Shown: positions 9,003-16,773 of the stretch, one piece after another | How positions within the stretch are numbered: position 1 is the stretch's first letter | Layout: each line of letters starts with the position of its first letter | NCBI GenBank assembly: GCA_965262665.1 | Contig: CBDHFR010000003.1 | Coordinates: 124,001 to 188,000, forward strand | Reading direction: 5' to 3' | DNA: 64,000 nucleotides | Source of the DNA: CBDBND01 sp965262665 | Lineage (GTDB): Bacteria > Pseudomonadota > Alphaproteobacteria > Rhodospirillales > Rhodospirillaceae | The notes under the pieces: model-generated | What the model was told of the DNA's origin: nothing | Seen by the model: the letters and a program-made list of their open reading frames with translations, nothing else | The model's database searches: none | Made by a program: the position numbers and the translations under genes

Positions 9003-10076
9003 TACCAACGGTCATTGAATTTGACCTTCGTGTGCCCATTTGCGCATACCAATCGACATGATTTTCGAGGGCTTGTCGATGAGCTTGTTCCAGGCGTGGC
9101 ATGCCGCATCGACGATGTCTTCGTAACTGTCGAAGACGCGGTGCGACAGGTAGGTCTGGCGCAGGTACTGCCAGATGTTTTCGGCCGGGTTCAGCTCCGG
9201 CGATCTGGGCGGCAGGAACAGCGGCGTGATGTTGTCGGGGAACTCCAATTCGGTGGTGGTGTGCCAGCCGGCGCGGTCCATGAGGAGGACGGCGTGTGAG
9301 CCGTCGGCGACGGTGCGGCTAATCTCTTCGAGATGGGCCGGCATGGCATGGGTGTCGGCGAACGGCATCGCCACGGCCGCACCGGTACCGCGCGCCAGGC
9401 AGACGGCGCCGAACAGATAGGCGCTCTGGTAGCGCTGGTCCTTGGGCTGACGCGGACGGCTGCCGGTGCGCGCCCACTGCCGGACGATGCCGTTCTTCTG
9501 GCCAAGGCGCATCTCGTCTTGCCACCACAGCTCGACCGGCGTTGCGGGCGGCAGGTGGGCTACCGCCGCGGCGAGCGCCCGGGGGAAGTTTCTTTAAACG
9601 TCTCCAGCATTGCCGCATCTTGGCCCGGATGGCGCACCCGGGCGTTCATGTGCGAGAAGCCGAGATCGTGCAGCAGGCGCGAGACCGAGCGCTCGTGATA
9701 CTCCACCCCGAAGCGGTCCCGGATAACCTCCTTGAGGTCGAGCCGGCGCCAGCGTACGACGCCGTCGCTGTCCGGGTCCGGCCCCGCCTCGACGATCTCC
9801 GCCAACGCCACCCTCTCCACCGCCGTCAGCTGCGGAACCGCGCCGGGAGATTTGTGGTCGTGCAGGCCCTCGGGGCCTGCCTGATTGAACCGGTACACCC
9901 AGTCGCGCAGGCTCTGGCGGTCCATGCCGCCAACCGCCGCCGCATCCCTACGGTTCATGCCATCATAAACCGCCGCAATCGCCAGAAGGCGGCGCACCTG
10001 ATTGGGATCTGTCGCTTTGCGCGTCAAGGCCCGCGCTTGGACCGCGTCATAGTCCGTTCGCAACGGGATCTTCGCC
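9003..10076 (-). mobile_element. IS630-family element, copy 1, 5' end lost
   Basis: The transposase-3' end is intact and begins TACCAACGGTCATTGA, preceded by TA as expected for IS630 (TA target). The other end is missing: homology with copy 2 (43723-44583) stops at 10076, where the sequence passes straight into an IS21 istA remnant. The deleted part would have held the transposase start codon, ribosome binding site and inverted repeat. The element is therefore probably immobile. Confidence 0.85.
9012..9593 (-). CDS. IS630 transposase, second frame (DDE part)
   Basis: This frame encodes the catalytic half: WWQDEMRLGQKNGIVRQW with the first acidic residues, LLMDRAGWHTT with the second Asp, and SPELNPAENIWQYLRQ with the final Glu, the standard IS630/Tc1-mariner DDE/D pattern. 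It has no start of its own near the junction with the first frame and would be made by frameshifting there. The overlap contains a C5 run (TTCCCCCGGG on the coding strand, 9581-9590), where a -1 slip from CCC to CCC would fuse the frames. Stop TGA lies inside the terminal repeat. Confidence 0.75.
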   Translation of the reverse strand, partial: RNFPRALAAAVAHLPPATPVELWWQDEMRLGQKNGIVRQWARTGSRPRQPKDQRYQSAYLFGAVCLARGTGAAVAMPFADTHAMPAHLEEISRTVADGSHAVLLMDRAGWHTTTELEFPDNITPLFLPPRSPELNPAENIWQYLRQTYLSHRVFDSYEDIVDAACHAWNKLIDKPSKIMSIGMRKWAHEGQIQ

Positions 10077-10111
10077 ACCTTGTCGCAAGCATCAAATGGG
10101 ATGGGCGGCAA
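9560..10111 (-). CDS. IS630 transposase, first frame (HTH part), fused to istA remnant
   Basis: From about 10073 downward this encodes the IS630 N-terminal helix-turn-helix region (KIPLRTDYDAVQARALTRKA, then NRRDAAAVGGMDRQSLRDWV). The first residues, before KIPLRTD, belong not to IS630 but to an IS21 IstA fragment (PPIPFDACDKVA): the two genes are joined in frame at 10076. The frame ends with a stop at 9560, inside the overlap with the DDE frame. In the second copy (43976-44503) the start is MSAKIPLRTD with GGAGG upstream, which shows what was lost here. Confidence 0.7.
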   Translation of the reverse strand: MPPIPFDACDKVAKIPLRTDYDAVQARALTRKATDPNQVRRLLAIAAVYDGMNRRDAAAVGGMDRQSLRDWVYRFNQAGPEGLHDHKSPGAVPQLTAVERVALAEIVEAGPDPDSDGVVRWRRLDLKEVIRDRFGVEYHERSVSRLLHDLGFSHMNARVRHPGQDAAMLETFKETSPGRSPRR

Positions 10112-10330
10112 CGCCGTCAGCGTCTCGAGATCTTACTCAAGCCGTTCACCGATGGTTTTGGCATGGCCGCGTAGAACCTCGCCTTGCCGTTTGCGGCATT
10201 GCTCTTCCAGGTATGCATTGAAGGCCTCCCAGTTCGCGAAACAGGGAAGCGGCGTCATGAAGTTCCGCCGGGCATAGCCAACAACACCCTCCACATTGCC
10301 CTTGTCGTTGCCCTTAGCCCTGAACCCTTT
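10077..10330 (-). pseudogene. IS21-family IstA fragment
   Basis: The frame AKGNDKGNVEGVVGYARRNF followed by NAYLEEQCRKRQ and, after an in-frame TAA at about 10133, DLETLTALPPIPFDACDKVA, is the middle of an IS21 IstA transposase (end of the catalytic core and the linker). Both termini and istB are missing. It belongs to a different IstA subgroup from the element at 16.8-18.3 kb, judged from recalled family patterns. It is truncated by fusion to IS630 at 10076. Confidence 0.7.
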
Positions 10331-10398
10331 CACAGACCTGTTCATGTCCCCCAAACCGGCTGTCCAGGACGCCCTTTGTAGGCTCCGATAATGGGGAG

Positions 10399-11505
10399 TT
10401 ATCGGAGGTTAGAAACGTATACATTACGCCGCGCCTCATTGAGTATCGGGAGGTCTGAGCGGAGCAATACCATCACCTCCGCTACCTTGGTCGGTTCCAG
10501 GTCAAAACATTCCAGGTCAGAAATTTGCCTAAGGTCATCACCCACCTTCCACCGCAGCCGCTCGCTCACCATTCCGCCCTCTACGCGAAAGAGGATCAGA
10601 CCTAGAAACTTGCGTCGCTGTCCCTTTGGGAGATGAGCGTTTACCCAACGGGCCGTGTCGCAATCCGTTGTCAAGAACCGCTCCATGGCCCGGTTACCCT
10701 CCCGGACGTACATGTCGAAGGCCCAGCAGGGGACACCGCCGATCAGCTCCTCGGCGGGGATGTCATCCGGCCCGGTTCCATGGGGCACGTTTTGGAGTTC
10801 CCGCCAAAGCAGAACAACGAAAGGACAGAGAACCTCACTGCACTTGCGAAAGCCTTCTCGGGCGACCTCGACAATGGCGTCAGGCAAACCCGCCTCCCAG
10901 AGAAAGTCGAAAGCGGCTTGTGGTTCTCCCCGTCTTTTATGCAGATTAACTGACGAATAGCGCTGGGTGCCAACGGCATACCAAAGGGCCAAGGCCCGGG
11001 TGAGAAGGTCGTCTTCACCGACTGCGCATTTTAGTAGACACAAAGTCGGCCTAAAGGACAGGTCAAGCCGGGCTTCTTTGTACTTGGGGCAACTTTCGAC
11101 AATAACCAGCAGATCATCAGCTGATCTGCATTTGATGGTCCGCGCCAGGCGGCTTACGAGATAGCTCGCCACCGGCCATTCACCTCCGACATGCGACCGC
11201 CATGTCTTACCCTTCAGGGCACTTGTGACAAGAAAAACGGATTCTAAGTCCGCAACCCCGATATCCTCATAGGCGGTCACACATAGTCGCCGCCACAGCC
11301 GCGCGGGAGAGATTTGGAGCAGGGTCGCAGCAGCACTCAGTGCCAGGTCCTCTCGCCCACGGCGGATAGCCTTTTGCATCAAGCTCATAGCTAACCATGG
11401 CGTGATATTCAGGGGCTTACATTCGGGTAGGTCCGCCGCGTGATCCTGGACCAGGTCGGCGAGTTGGGTTCGGCAATGTTCGAGAGTTTGGTCTTTGTTC
11501 ACCAT
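10399..11505 (-). CDS. Conserved hypothetical protein with RarA/MgsA-like helical segment
   Basis: I choose ATG 11505 because AAGGAGGAGGAC directly precedes it; the longer frame start at 11556 has no such site. The 368-residue product is helical and soluble. Residues 40-90 read AMSLMQKAIRRGREDLALSA then LWRRLCVTAYEDIGVADL, which recalls the KSIRGSDPDAAL...RRLxxxAxEDIGLADP segment of the RarA/MgsA C-terminal region, but no AAA+ ATPase domain is present. If that likeness is meaningful it hints at a replication-repair accessory role; this is inference. Its promoter, start and first 17 codons are duplicated at 13053-13191. It sits between IS remnants and may have moved with them. Confidence 0.6.
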   Translation of the reverse strand: MVNKDQTLEHCRTQLADLVQDHAADLPECKPLNITPWLAMSLMQKAIRRGREDLALSAAATLLQISPARLWRRLCVTAYEDIGVADLESVFLVTSALKGKTWRSHVGGEWPVASYLVSRLARTIKCRSADDLLVIVESCPKYKEARLDLSFRPTLCLLKCAVGEDDLLTRALALWYAVGTQRYSSVNLHKRRGEPQAAFDFLWEAGLPDAIVEVAREGFRKCSEVLCPFVVLLWRELQNVPHGTGPDDIPAEELIGGVPCWAFDMYVREGNRAMERFLTTDCDTARWVNAHLPKGQRRKFLGLILFRVEGGMVSERLRWKVGDDLRQISDLECFDLEPTKVAEVMVLLRSDLPILNEARRNVYVSNLR

Positions 11506-11598
11506 GTCCTCCTCCTTGAGTTTTCCAAGGGGGAGGACGTGAGACTTCAGTCCCACTATTGACGTTAATCTTGTGACTGCAAATGTAAAGAAAGATTA
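11461..11598 (-). repeat. 138-bp direct repeat, copy A (gene start and promoter)
   Basis: This segment covers the first 15 or so codons, the ribosome binding site and about 90 bp upstream of the gene at 10399-11505. It is repeated at 13053-13191 at roughly 88% identity by eye and in the same orientation. The longest shared block, GAGGACGTGAGACTTCAGTC and the bases after it, lies in the untranslated upstream part, so regulation as well as coding sequence was copied. Confidence 0.85.
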
Positions 11599-12088
11599 CG
11601 ATTCGTATGGGTTGACTAAATTTCAAAAAAGGCGGCAAAGGATGCTTTGCCTAACTACAGCAGTTCCTTTTCAAGCACTCTTACACTATTCGAGCAGCAC
11701 AAATCCCAAACGGAGTACAGACGTTTTATACTCAAATCAACCGGATGAGGTTTTCGAAAGGGACAGCGCGCTGTCATGGGGCAAAACTTGGAGACAAGGT
11801 CAGATTCATTCTGGTGCAGCGGCAAATGGGCTGGTTGCAACGCCGGTTAAGTCGGGGCTTGAATGCTGGTATCGGCTATGAGGCCTGGGCAGGCGAATTG
11901 ATCTCAGCCCTGGAAGAACGCGCTTTGTGGTTCAGCTTCGGTCTTTAACCAAGGCCACTCGTTGCCAATCTCTCTTATAGCTTCCGTTTAATCTGCCGGG
12001 ACGATCCACACTCAAATCAACCGGATAAGGTAAACAGAAGGTACAGGTCTCGCGGATGTCATAGTGCCCGTGATTTCATAGCGCCCGT
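11599..12088. other. Gene-poor stretch with dispersed repeats
   Basis: I see no convincing gene. An open frame at 11745-11948 (67 codons) begins inside a dispersed repeat (see 11731) and lacks a ribosome binding site. Two copies of that repeat, at 11731-11766 and 12011-12045, share the sequence CTCAAATCAACCGGAT followed by A/G then AAGG or AGGT. Confidence 0.5.
11731..11766 (+). repeat. Dispersed ~35-bp repeat, first of four
   Basis: The core GGATGAGGTTTTCGAAAGG then GACAG recurs in degenerate form at 12011-12045, at 12548-12579 on the other strand, and at 12596-12622 (GGATAAGGTCTTCGGCAAGG then ACAG). In the 12548 copy the repeat forms the untranslated leader of the gene starting at 12538, including part of its ribosome binding site. 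Function is unknown; it may be a regulatory leader copied with small genes. Confidence 0.6.
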
Positions 12089-12538
12089 TCATCCGAGGCC
12101 CTTCTTGTCCGGGTGAGTTTGAAGATAGCGATTGATTAGGGCGCTGCCGTGAGCTTGGTCCGTCATGACAAAGCCTTTCTCTTCCAGCAACTTCTCCACC
12201 GCTTGGTTGTACGCTAAATGTTTGTCGCGCACCTCTTCCCGCTCCGCCACGGTGGCGCCCTGCGATGTGACGTAGCCCCCTGCCATGGCCGGCAGATTTT
12301 CCTCCCCGCCGTCGGCGTACAATCGCACATGGCGGTCGCTGGTCATGCGGTGCATGGCATAGTAGTCGAGGCGCTCCCGGCCATCCTCAGGGTCGATGTC
12401 GAGGCGTGTCCAGATACTCCATCCCCGTTGAGCGATGAGCCAGATCACGCCGGGCGACAAGGCGTCGACCGGCAGCTCTATCCCCCAGTGTGCAAAGGTG
12501 CGGTTAAACCGCTGTCGTAGCTGCTCCAGGCCGTCCAT
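12089..12538 (-). CDS. Conserved hypothetical protein, 149 aa
   Basis: ATG 12538 follows AGAGGAGTGGT, a good ribosome binding site. The product is soluble, acidic and mostly helical, with a central WLIAQRGWSIWTRLDIDPED segment followed by YYAMHRMTSDRHVRLYADG, which looks like a small alpha/beta domain, then a charged helix. There is no signal peptide, cysteine cluster or known catalytic motif. I do not recognise the family. The leader lies in one of the dispersed repeats. It may be co-transcribed with the small zinc-ribbon gene upstream (12638-12871), separated by about 100 bp. Confidence 0.65.
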   Translation of the reverse strand: MDGLEQLRQRFNRTFAHWGIELPVDALSPGVIWLIAQRGWSIWTRLDIDPEDGRERLDYYAMHRMTSDRHVRLYADGGEENLPAMAGGYVTSQGATVAEREEVRDKHLAYNQAVEKLLEEKGFVMTDQAHGSALINRYLQTHPDKKGLG

Positions 12539-12637
12539 ACCACTCCTCTGTCCCTTTCGAAAACTTCATCTACACCTGGAAGGTTTGCATCATGAAGGTC
12601 GACGGATAAGGTCTTCGGCAAGGACAGACAGATGTCA

Positions 12638-12871
12638 TCATCTCGGGTAAAGTCTGCCGTGACCTTCATCCTTAAAACACCTTGAACACAATAGACGGCG
12701 CTTAAGGGTAGGTTGAAATTTTTTTCTACACCTTGCGCATGGCCTTCCCGGTCTTCCATTTAGGACGGGATCCAACGTCGGCGGTATCATAGGCCCATCG
12801 TCGACTGCATGTCGTTGCTCATCGCCTGCGGCCATTATTAAGTTCTTGTGCTTAAGCATCGACTTTTTCAT
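12638..12871 (-). CDS. Small protein with zinc-ribbon-like cysteines
   Basis: A 77-residue basic protein whose C-terminal half reads RPCARCRKKFQPTLKRRLLC followed by SRCF. This CxxC-x14-CxxC arrangement is typical of a small zinc ribbon that binds nucleic acid or stabilises a complex. Start choice is uncertain: the first Met at 12871 or the Met at codon 13. It lies on the same strand as the 149-aa gene downstream. The start region has no strong ribosome binding site. It may be a genuine small regulator of the accessory region; this is inference. Confidence 0.45.
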   Translation of the reverse strand: MKKSMLKHKNLIMAAGDEQRHAVDDGPMIPPTLDPVLNGRPGRPCARCRKKFQPTLKRRLLCSRCFKDEGHGRLYPR

Positions 12872-13046
12872 TTATTCTCAACACCATTGTCAGACTAAAA
12901 TCGTATGGTGGAATTTTCCCATTAATGAGCCAACTTCGTCGTCAGTGCTTGTCCCGTCTAAGCCAAACAAAACCGTTCTTTGCGCCCTGGGATCCCTAAA
13001 AGAGGACGGGGAAAGGCGACCATACAAAATTAATCTGACAATGCCG

Positions 13047-13097
13047 ATCAGCGAGTTGAGCTCGGTAATGTTCGAGAATTTGGTCTTTGTTCAGCAT
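13047..13097 (-). pseudogene. Truncated duplicate start of the 368-aa gene
   Basis: ATG 13097 with AAGGAGAAGGAC upstream opens MLNKDQILEHYRAQLAD, the counterpart of MVNKDQTLEHCRTQLAD at 11505. Homology stops after 17 codons and the frame then runs into unrelated sequence. It is the coding tip of the 138-bp duplicate and shows that a second copy of this gene once stood here or that the start segment moved alone. Confidence 0.75.
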
Positions 13098-13191
13098 GTC
13101 CTTCTCCTTGAGGTTTGCAAGGGGGGAGGACGTGAGACTTCAGTCCCACTATTGACGTTAATCCGGTGTCTGCAAATGTAAAGAGAGATTA
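13053..13191 (-). repeat. 138-bp direct repeat, copy B
   Basis: This is the partner of 11461-11598, with one extra G and about 15 substitutions by eye. The ribosome binding site and start are retained. The right edge falls after AAGAGAGATTA, where the two copies diverge. Confidence 0.85.
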
Positions 13192-13301
13192 GGACGGGTC
13201 GGTGTTATTTTAGAATTTCAAAATAGCTTGGCCACGTTTCGTTGAATAGACGAAACACTCCTACAAGAACTACACTTCCGGACGAGAAAGCATAGTTTTG
13301 C

Positions 13302-14042
13302 ATGATTGAAAAAGCCGACCAAAAACCATTCCCACCAGGTTGGTGTGATGACGATCTCAGCAACTACTTGGAAATAGCTCACCAAAATCGATTCGGTACC
13401 TTTGTAAATAAACCCAAATAGTTTGAGCTCTTGAGACGTGTAGACGGTTGCTTCGTGACAGTTTCCGAAGAGTGGAATAACCCTGATCACATGATCACGC
13501 CATTGCTATTTATACGGTGTCATAGTGCCTATAGAGCGGCGTGCGAGAATTCAACAGCTGGCCAAATCGCAGACGTCTTTCCTCATATAAGAGTGTGTTT
13601 GGAGTACGCCGGGTGGGCTCTTCACATGTACAAGAATACTGACTTAGCCGAATTGTGGATTAAGCGGCATGACAATGATCAAACTCTTAGACGGGAGAAA
13701 GGTGAGTTCAATCCTTCCACAATTAGAGATACTCTGCACAAGACAAACAAGCACGCAGCTAAGAAATTCGACACACTTTACAAACAGGCCATTGATTTTG
13801 GTGGTCATCCAAATGAACGATCTGTAACAGGCAGCCTTGATATGGTTGATTCAAGTGGAGAAAGAATTTTTAAGCAGCTCTTGTTTCATGACGATGACGA
13901 GAGCCTTGGCTTTGCGATGGGTGCTACCTTTGAGTCTGGCATGTGCGCGTTGGAAATATTCCAAGACGTTTTTTCGGCAAGATTTGAGTTGAAGGGAGTG
14001 CGCTCCGAGTTGTTGGAGCTTAAGAGGGAATTTAAGATTTAA
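13302..14042 (+). pseudogene. Conserved hypothetical protein with in-frame amber codon
   Basis: From ATG 13302 a frame encodes 39 residues (ending NRFGTFVNKPK), reaches TAG at 13419-13421, and continues in the same frame to 14042 with FELLRRVDGCFVTVSEEWNN. The part after the stop reads as a soluble helical protein: LLFIRCHSAYRAAC, VCLEYAGWALHMY, LAELWIKRHDND and FGGHPNERSV, patterns I recall from a widespread uncharacterised bacterial family. An internal start at 13431 would give 203 residues without the N-terminus. Nonsense mutation is the simplest reading; amber readthrough is possible but unsupported. Base composition is AT-rich relative to the core genes. Confidence 0.7.
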
Positions 14043-14249
14043 TCGCCATCAAAAAATCTGTACCCTACGTTAGGCTCTCGCACCTAAATTAAATTGGTGT
14101 CAACAAACTAGACTATTGGCGTACCAAAATTTATCTTCGAATTAGGACATATCGTTGATCAGTAAGCTAAAGCATTCACTTTGTTTGAATCCGAAGACAC
14201 ACCGGACACTCCCGCAACTTGGATGTTTTCCACTAATTGATGTTGTCTT

Positions 14250-15263
14250 TCAGTAACCACCGAATCGATCTTGGGCACGGAACAAATAGGAATACGTTCC
14301 CTCCTCAATCAGGCTATGGCTCTGATACCCTAAGGCGCTGCCAGCAAGGGCAAGTGTGGACGCGACCGGTCCAGTCACAGCAGAAACGGCTGATCCTGCG
14401 AGTGTCAATGCAAACGAAGATGGTTTCTTCCACGCCCCGCGGGCTTGGCGGCGAAGATCACTAGCGAGGTCATTTAACTCCAATTGTCGGATTTCAAGAG
14501 TAATCTCCTGCTCCTTCTCGGGCATACGTGAAAGCTCCATCACAAATTTGCGCACCGACAACATGTATTTCTTGTGTGCTTGTAGGTTTTGTTGACGGAA
14601 GTCTAGAACTTCATCCAGCGGTGCCGCCCGAAGATCGACCGTCACCGTATTGAGGTCAAATTCAATTACGTTTCCTTCCGAAGGAGCACTTTTTAACGAT
14701 AAAAACTCCGATAGCGCTTTTACCATATTTCCAAGATCGGTCGCAGGACTTAGATTAGCGCCAATGGTACTGCCGTAAGGGCGCAGGACCTGCGACAAGA
14801 GAACAAGGACTAGCGTTCGCACCTTGGGATGCATCGGGATAGAAACATTATCTTTACTTTCTTCGGCCAAACCCCGCTTTTTGAGCTCATCGAAGATCAT
14901 ATTGTAAAGACTCTCATCACCGTAGTGCCCAAGTCGTGACATCGATAATTCATGAAATGCTGTTTGCTCGTTCGCGAGTTCGTCCAAGACTCCAGAGGCA
15001 ATAATGTCGGTCATGGCCATCGCCAGTTTTTCTGTTGCTGATTTTTCAACGGCCACCTCTGGCTCTATAACTTCCAGCAAACCTTCCTGCTTTAGCCCGA
15101 CCACTATGGGCCCGTCGATCTCCTCCAGCTGCTCTTTCATGTAACGCGGCACCAATAGGGCGATACCATCGAAAAAAAGAACAAGATTCTTTATCCAATC
15201 TCTATTGGACCAAATTGGATTTGGATAATAAAACGCGAGTTCACGAGTTTCTGTGTTATTCAT
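14250..15263 (-). CDS. Hypothetical protein, DUF6236-like
   Basis: ATG 15263 follows AGGACATGGA. The 337-residue product opens with FYYPNPIWSNRDWIKNLVLF then DGIALLVPRY, which resembles the start of DUF6236 proteins as I remember them; this link is tentative. The middle is helical and acidic (residues 60-210), a charged coiled segment with PEKEQEITLEIRQLELNDLA lies near residue 255, and two short hydrophobic Ala/Gly/Ser-rich stretches (FALTLAGSAVSAVTGPVA, ALAGSALGY) near residues 288-318 could touch a membrane. It stands alone between an opposing pseudogene and the SRAP gene. Composition is AT-rich, which suggests acquisition. The role is unknown. Confidence 0.6.
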   Translation of the reverse strand: MNNTETRELAFYYPNPIWSNRDWIKNLVLFFDGIALLVPRYMKEQLEEIDGPIVVGLKQEGLLEVIEPEVAVEKSATEKLAMAMTDIIASGVLDELANEQTAFHELSMSRLGHYGDESLYNMIFDELKKRGLAEESKDNVSIPMHPKVRTLVLVLLSQVLRPYGSTIGANLSPATDLGNMVKALSEFLSLKSAPSEGNVIEFDLNTVTVDLRAAPLDEVLDFRQQNLQAHKKYMLSVRKFVMELSRMPEKEQEITLEIRQLELNDLASDLRRQARGAWKKPSSFALTLAGSAVSAVTGPVASTLALAGSALGYQSHSLIEEGTYSYLFRAQDRFGGY

Positions 15264-15366
15264 TCCATGTCCTATCTACCTAAAATCACACAACACCTGC
15301 CTAGCGTATTGAGTTGGGTATCCTCCGCCTGTCAATCCTGCACTTTCAAACCTGTGACCTCTTACA

Positions 15367-16044
15367 TCACGCCGCCTCGGCAATACACTCAGGCGTGTCG
15401 TTCTTCACGCTATTCACCGCTTTGCTCACCGCACGCACCGTCAGATCATTGCCGTCATAGGGCCTGAGAAGAGCCAAGGCGTCATATGAGACCGTGTTGC
15501 CGGATATCCACAGGTCATAGTCCCTCTCCGCAAGGATGACAGGCATGCGGTTGTGGTAGGGCTTGACCACCCCATTGGCCTCGGTTGTCACAATGGCGCA
15601 GGAGGTCACGTCCAGTTGGCCGTTGTGCTCCCATATCCCGGCAAAGCTGAACGGGCGTTTATCTTCCATATGAAACCAGTGAGGCTGCTTTGACCCGTCG
15701 GACATCATCTTCCATTCGTAAAACCCGTCCGCCGGGATGAGGCAGCGGTGTTTATTCGCTGCGGTCTTGAACGAGGCCTTTTCCGTGATGGTCTCGGCCC
15801 GGGCATTGATCATCTTATAAGCGATCTTCTCATCCTTGGCCCAGGGCGGCACTAGGCCCCAGTGGGCGATTGTCATCTCCGGCTCTCCGTCCGGCTGACG
15901 CAGGATGGGGATATCTTGTGTTGGGGCCACGTTGTAGCGGGGCTTGAAGTGCTCACGCTTGAAATCAGTCTCACGTTCCACAGTCAGGCGGTAAAGCTCA
16001 TAGATCTCGCGCCAGGACATTGTCCGTGTGAAGCGCCCGCACAT
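15367..16044 (-). CDS. SRAP-domain protein (YedK/HMCES family)
   Basis: The 225-residue protein begins MCGRFTRT, with the invariant catalytic Cys2. It carries the other family marks: PRYNVAPTQDIPILR, HWGLVPPWAKD, NARAETI, CLIPADGFYEWK (conserved Glu) and HNRMPVIL (conserved His). SRAP proteins form a covalent thiazolidine link with abasic sites in single-stranded DNA and so shield them; bacterial members are often linked to the SOS response. The start overlaps the stop of the upstream small zinc-ribbon gene (TGATG), so the two are probably translationally coupled. All active-site residues are present and the length is normal. Confidence 0.93.
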   Translation of the reverse strand: MCGRFTRTMSWREIYELYRLTVERETDFKREHFKPRYNVAPTQDIPILRQPDGEPEMTIAHWGLVPPWAKDEKIAYKMINARAETITEKASFKTAANKHRCLIPADGFYEWKMMSDGSKQPHWFHMEDKRPFSFAGIWEHNGQLDVTSCAIVTTEANGVVKPYHNRMPVILAERDYDLWISGNTVSYDALALLRPYDGNDLTVRAVSKAVNSVKNDTPECIAEAA

Positions 16045-16292
16045 CAGCCGGGATGTCCTTGTTGGTTAGGCTGAAAGGGTGACCAGTCAGGGATAACGTC
16101 TATATTGCTACCCCCACAGGCCGAGCACTTAAGCCTGGACCTTATGGCCTGTAACGGTGTCTTGGGTTCAAACCGTTCCAACTCCACCACTCCCCTATGA
16201 CGGTAGTTAAGGATTTCGCAATACACGTTTAGCCGAGTAACACTGTTAGCCGTCAAATATTCCACGGCCACTACCATGCGTCCCTTAGCCAT
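16044..16292 (-). CDS. Small protein with C-terminal zinc-ribbon motif
   Basis: An 82-residue protein with LNVYCEILNYRHRGVVELER, LQAIRSRLKCSACGGSNIDV and a terminal PDWSPF. Related small alphaproteobacterial proteins as I recall them carry two CxxC pairs; here the second pair (CSAC) is intact while the first is reduced to one Cys, with Asn where the second would be, so metal binding may be weakened. Its stop overlaps the SRAP start, forming a two-gene unit. The function is not known. Confidence 0.6.
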   Translation of the reverse strand: MAKGRMVVAVEYLTANSVTRLNVYCEILNYRHRGVVELERFEPKTPLQAIRSRLKCSACGGSNIDVIPDWSPFQPNQQGHPG

Positions 16293-16773
16293 GGCGAGTA
16301 TGTTCCATTAAGCGGTGCCTTTTGCAATCAACGTATTAGGAGGTCGGGTGGCGGGTCTACCAACAGGTTTTGAAGGAGATAGCCGCGTGCAATTAACTGC
16401 ACTTGCGAGACCTGATCCAATTTGGGCACAGTCTCTCCATGCAAGACAGTGCGAATGCTCTTTGGCCTGACGTATAGCGCGACAATCTGAATGAGAGTTG
16501 CGCGACAATCTGGATAAGAGTTTTGACGTCGCGACGGAGTGGATAGTTTAGATGTTTCTTCTCGATTGCAAGAGCTTTTGCGCCAATTCTGTTTGTCGCG
16601 CCGCGACAATCAGAATTGCGCTGTTGGGTTTCAGTGTTGGTGTCAATGAACGCGTAATCGCAGGTCAATGCAGCTGAGATTCCATCCATGCTAGTTGGAT
16701 CGGTTGTGGCCGCGAGCTGGGAGCTCCGCGGGCCACGTTACAGCAAAGGTGCTGTCGGGGTGGATTCGGGAGC
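16293..16773. other. Non-coding stretch with IS21-type end repeats
   Basis: I see no gene. Three copies of CGCGACAATCWGRAT-like sequence occur at about 16478, 16500 and 16605, as expected for the multiple internal repeats at IS21 ends; they mark the downstream end of the istAB remnant. A TGCA-N6-TGCA site (16388-16401) also lies here. Confidence 0.5.

Noticed and set aside
11745..11948. 67-codon frame starting in a dispersed repeat
   Set aside because: No ribosome binding site and no similarity I can recognise; the repeat itself explains the ATG.
12846..13181. 111-codon plus-strand frame
   Set aside because: It runs antisense through the duplicated gene start and shows no protein-like pattern.
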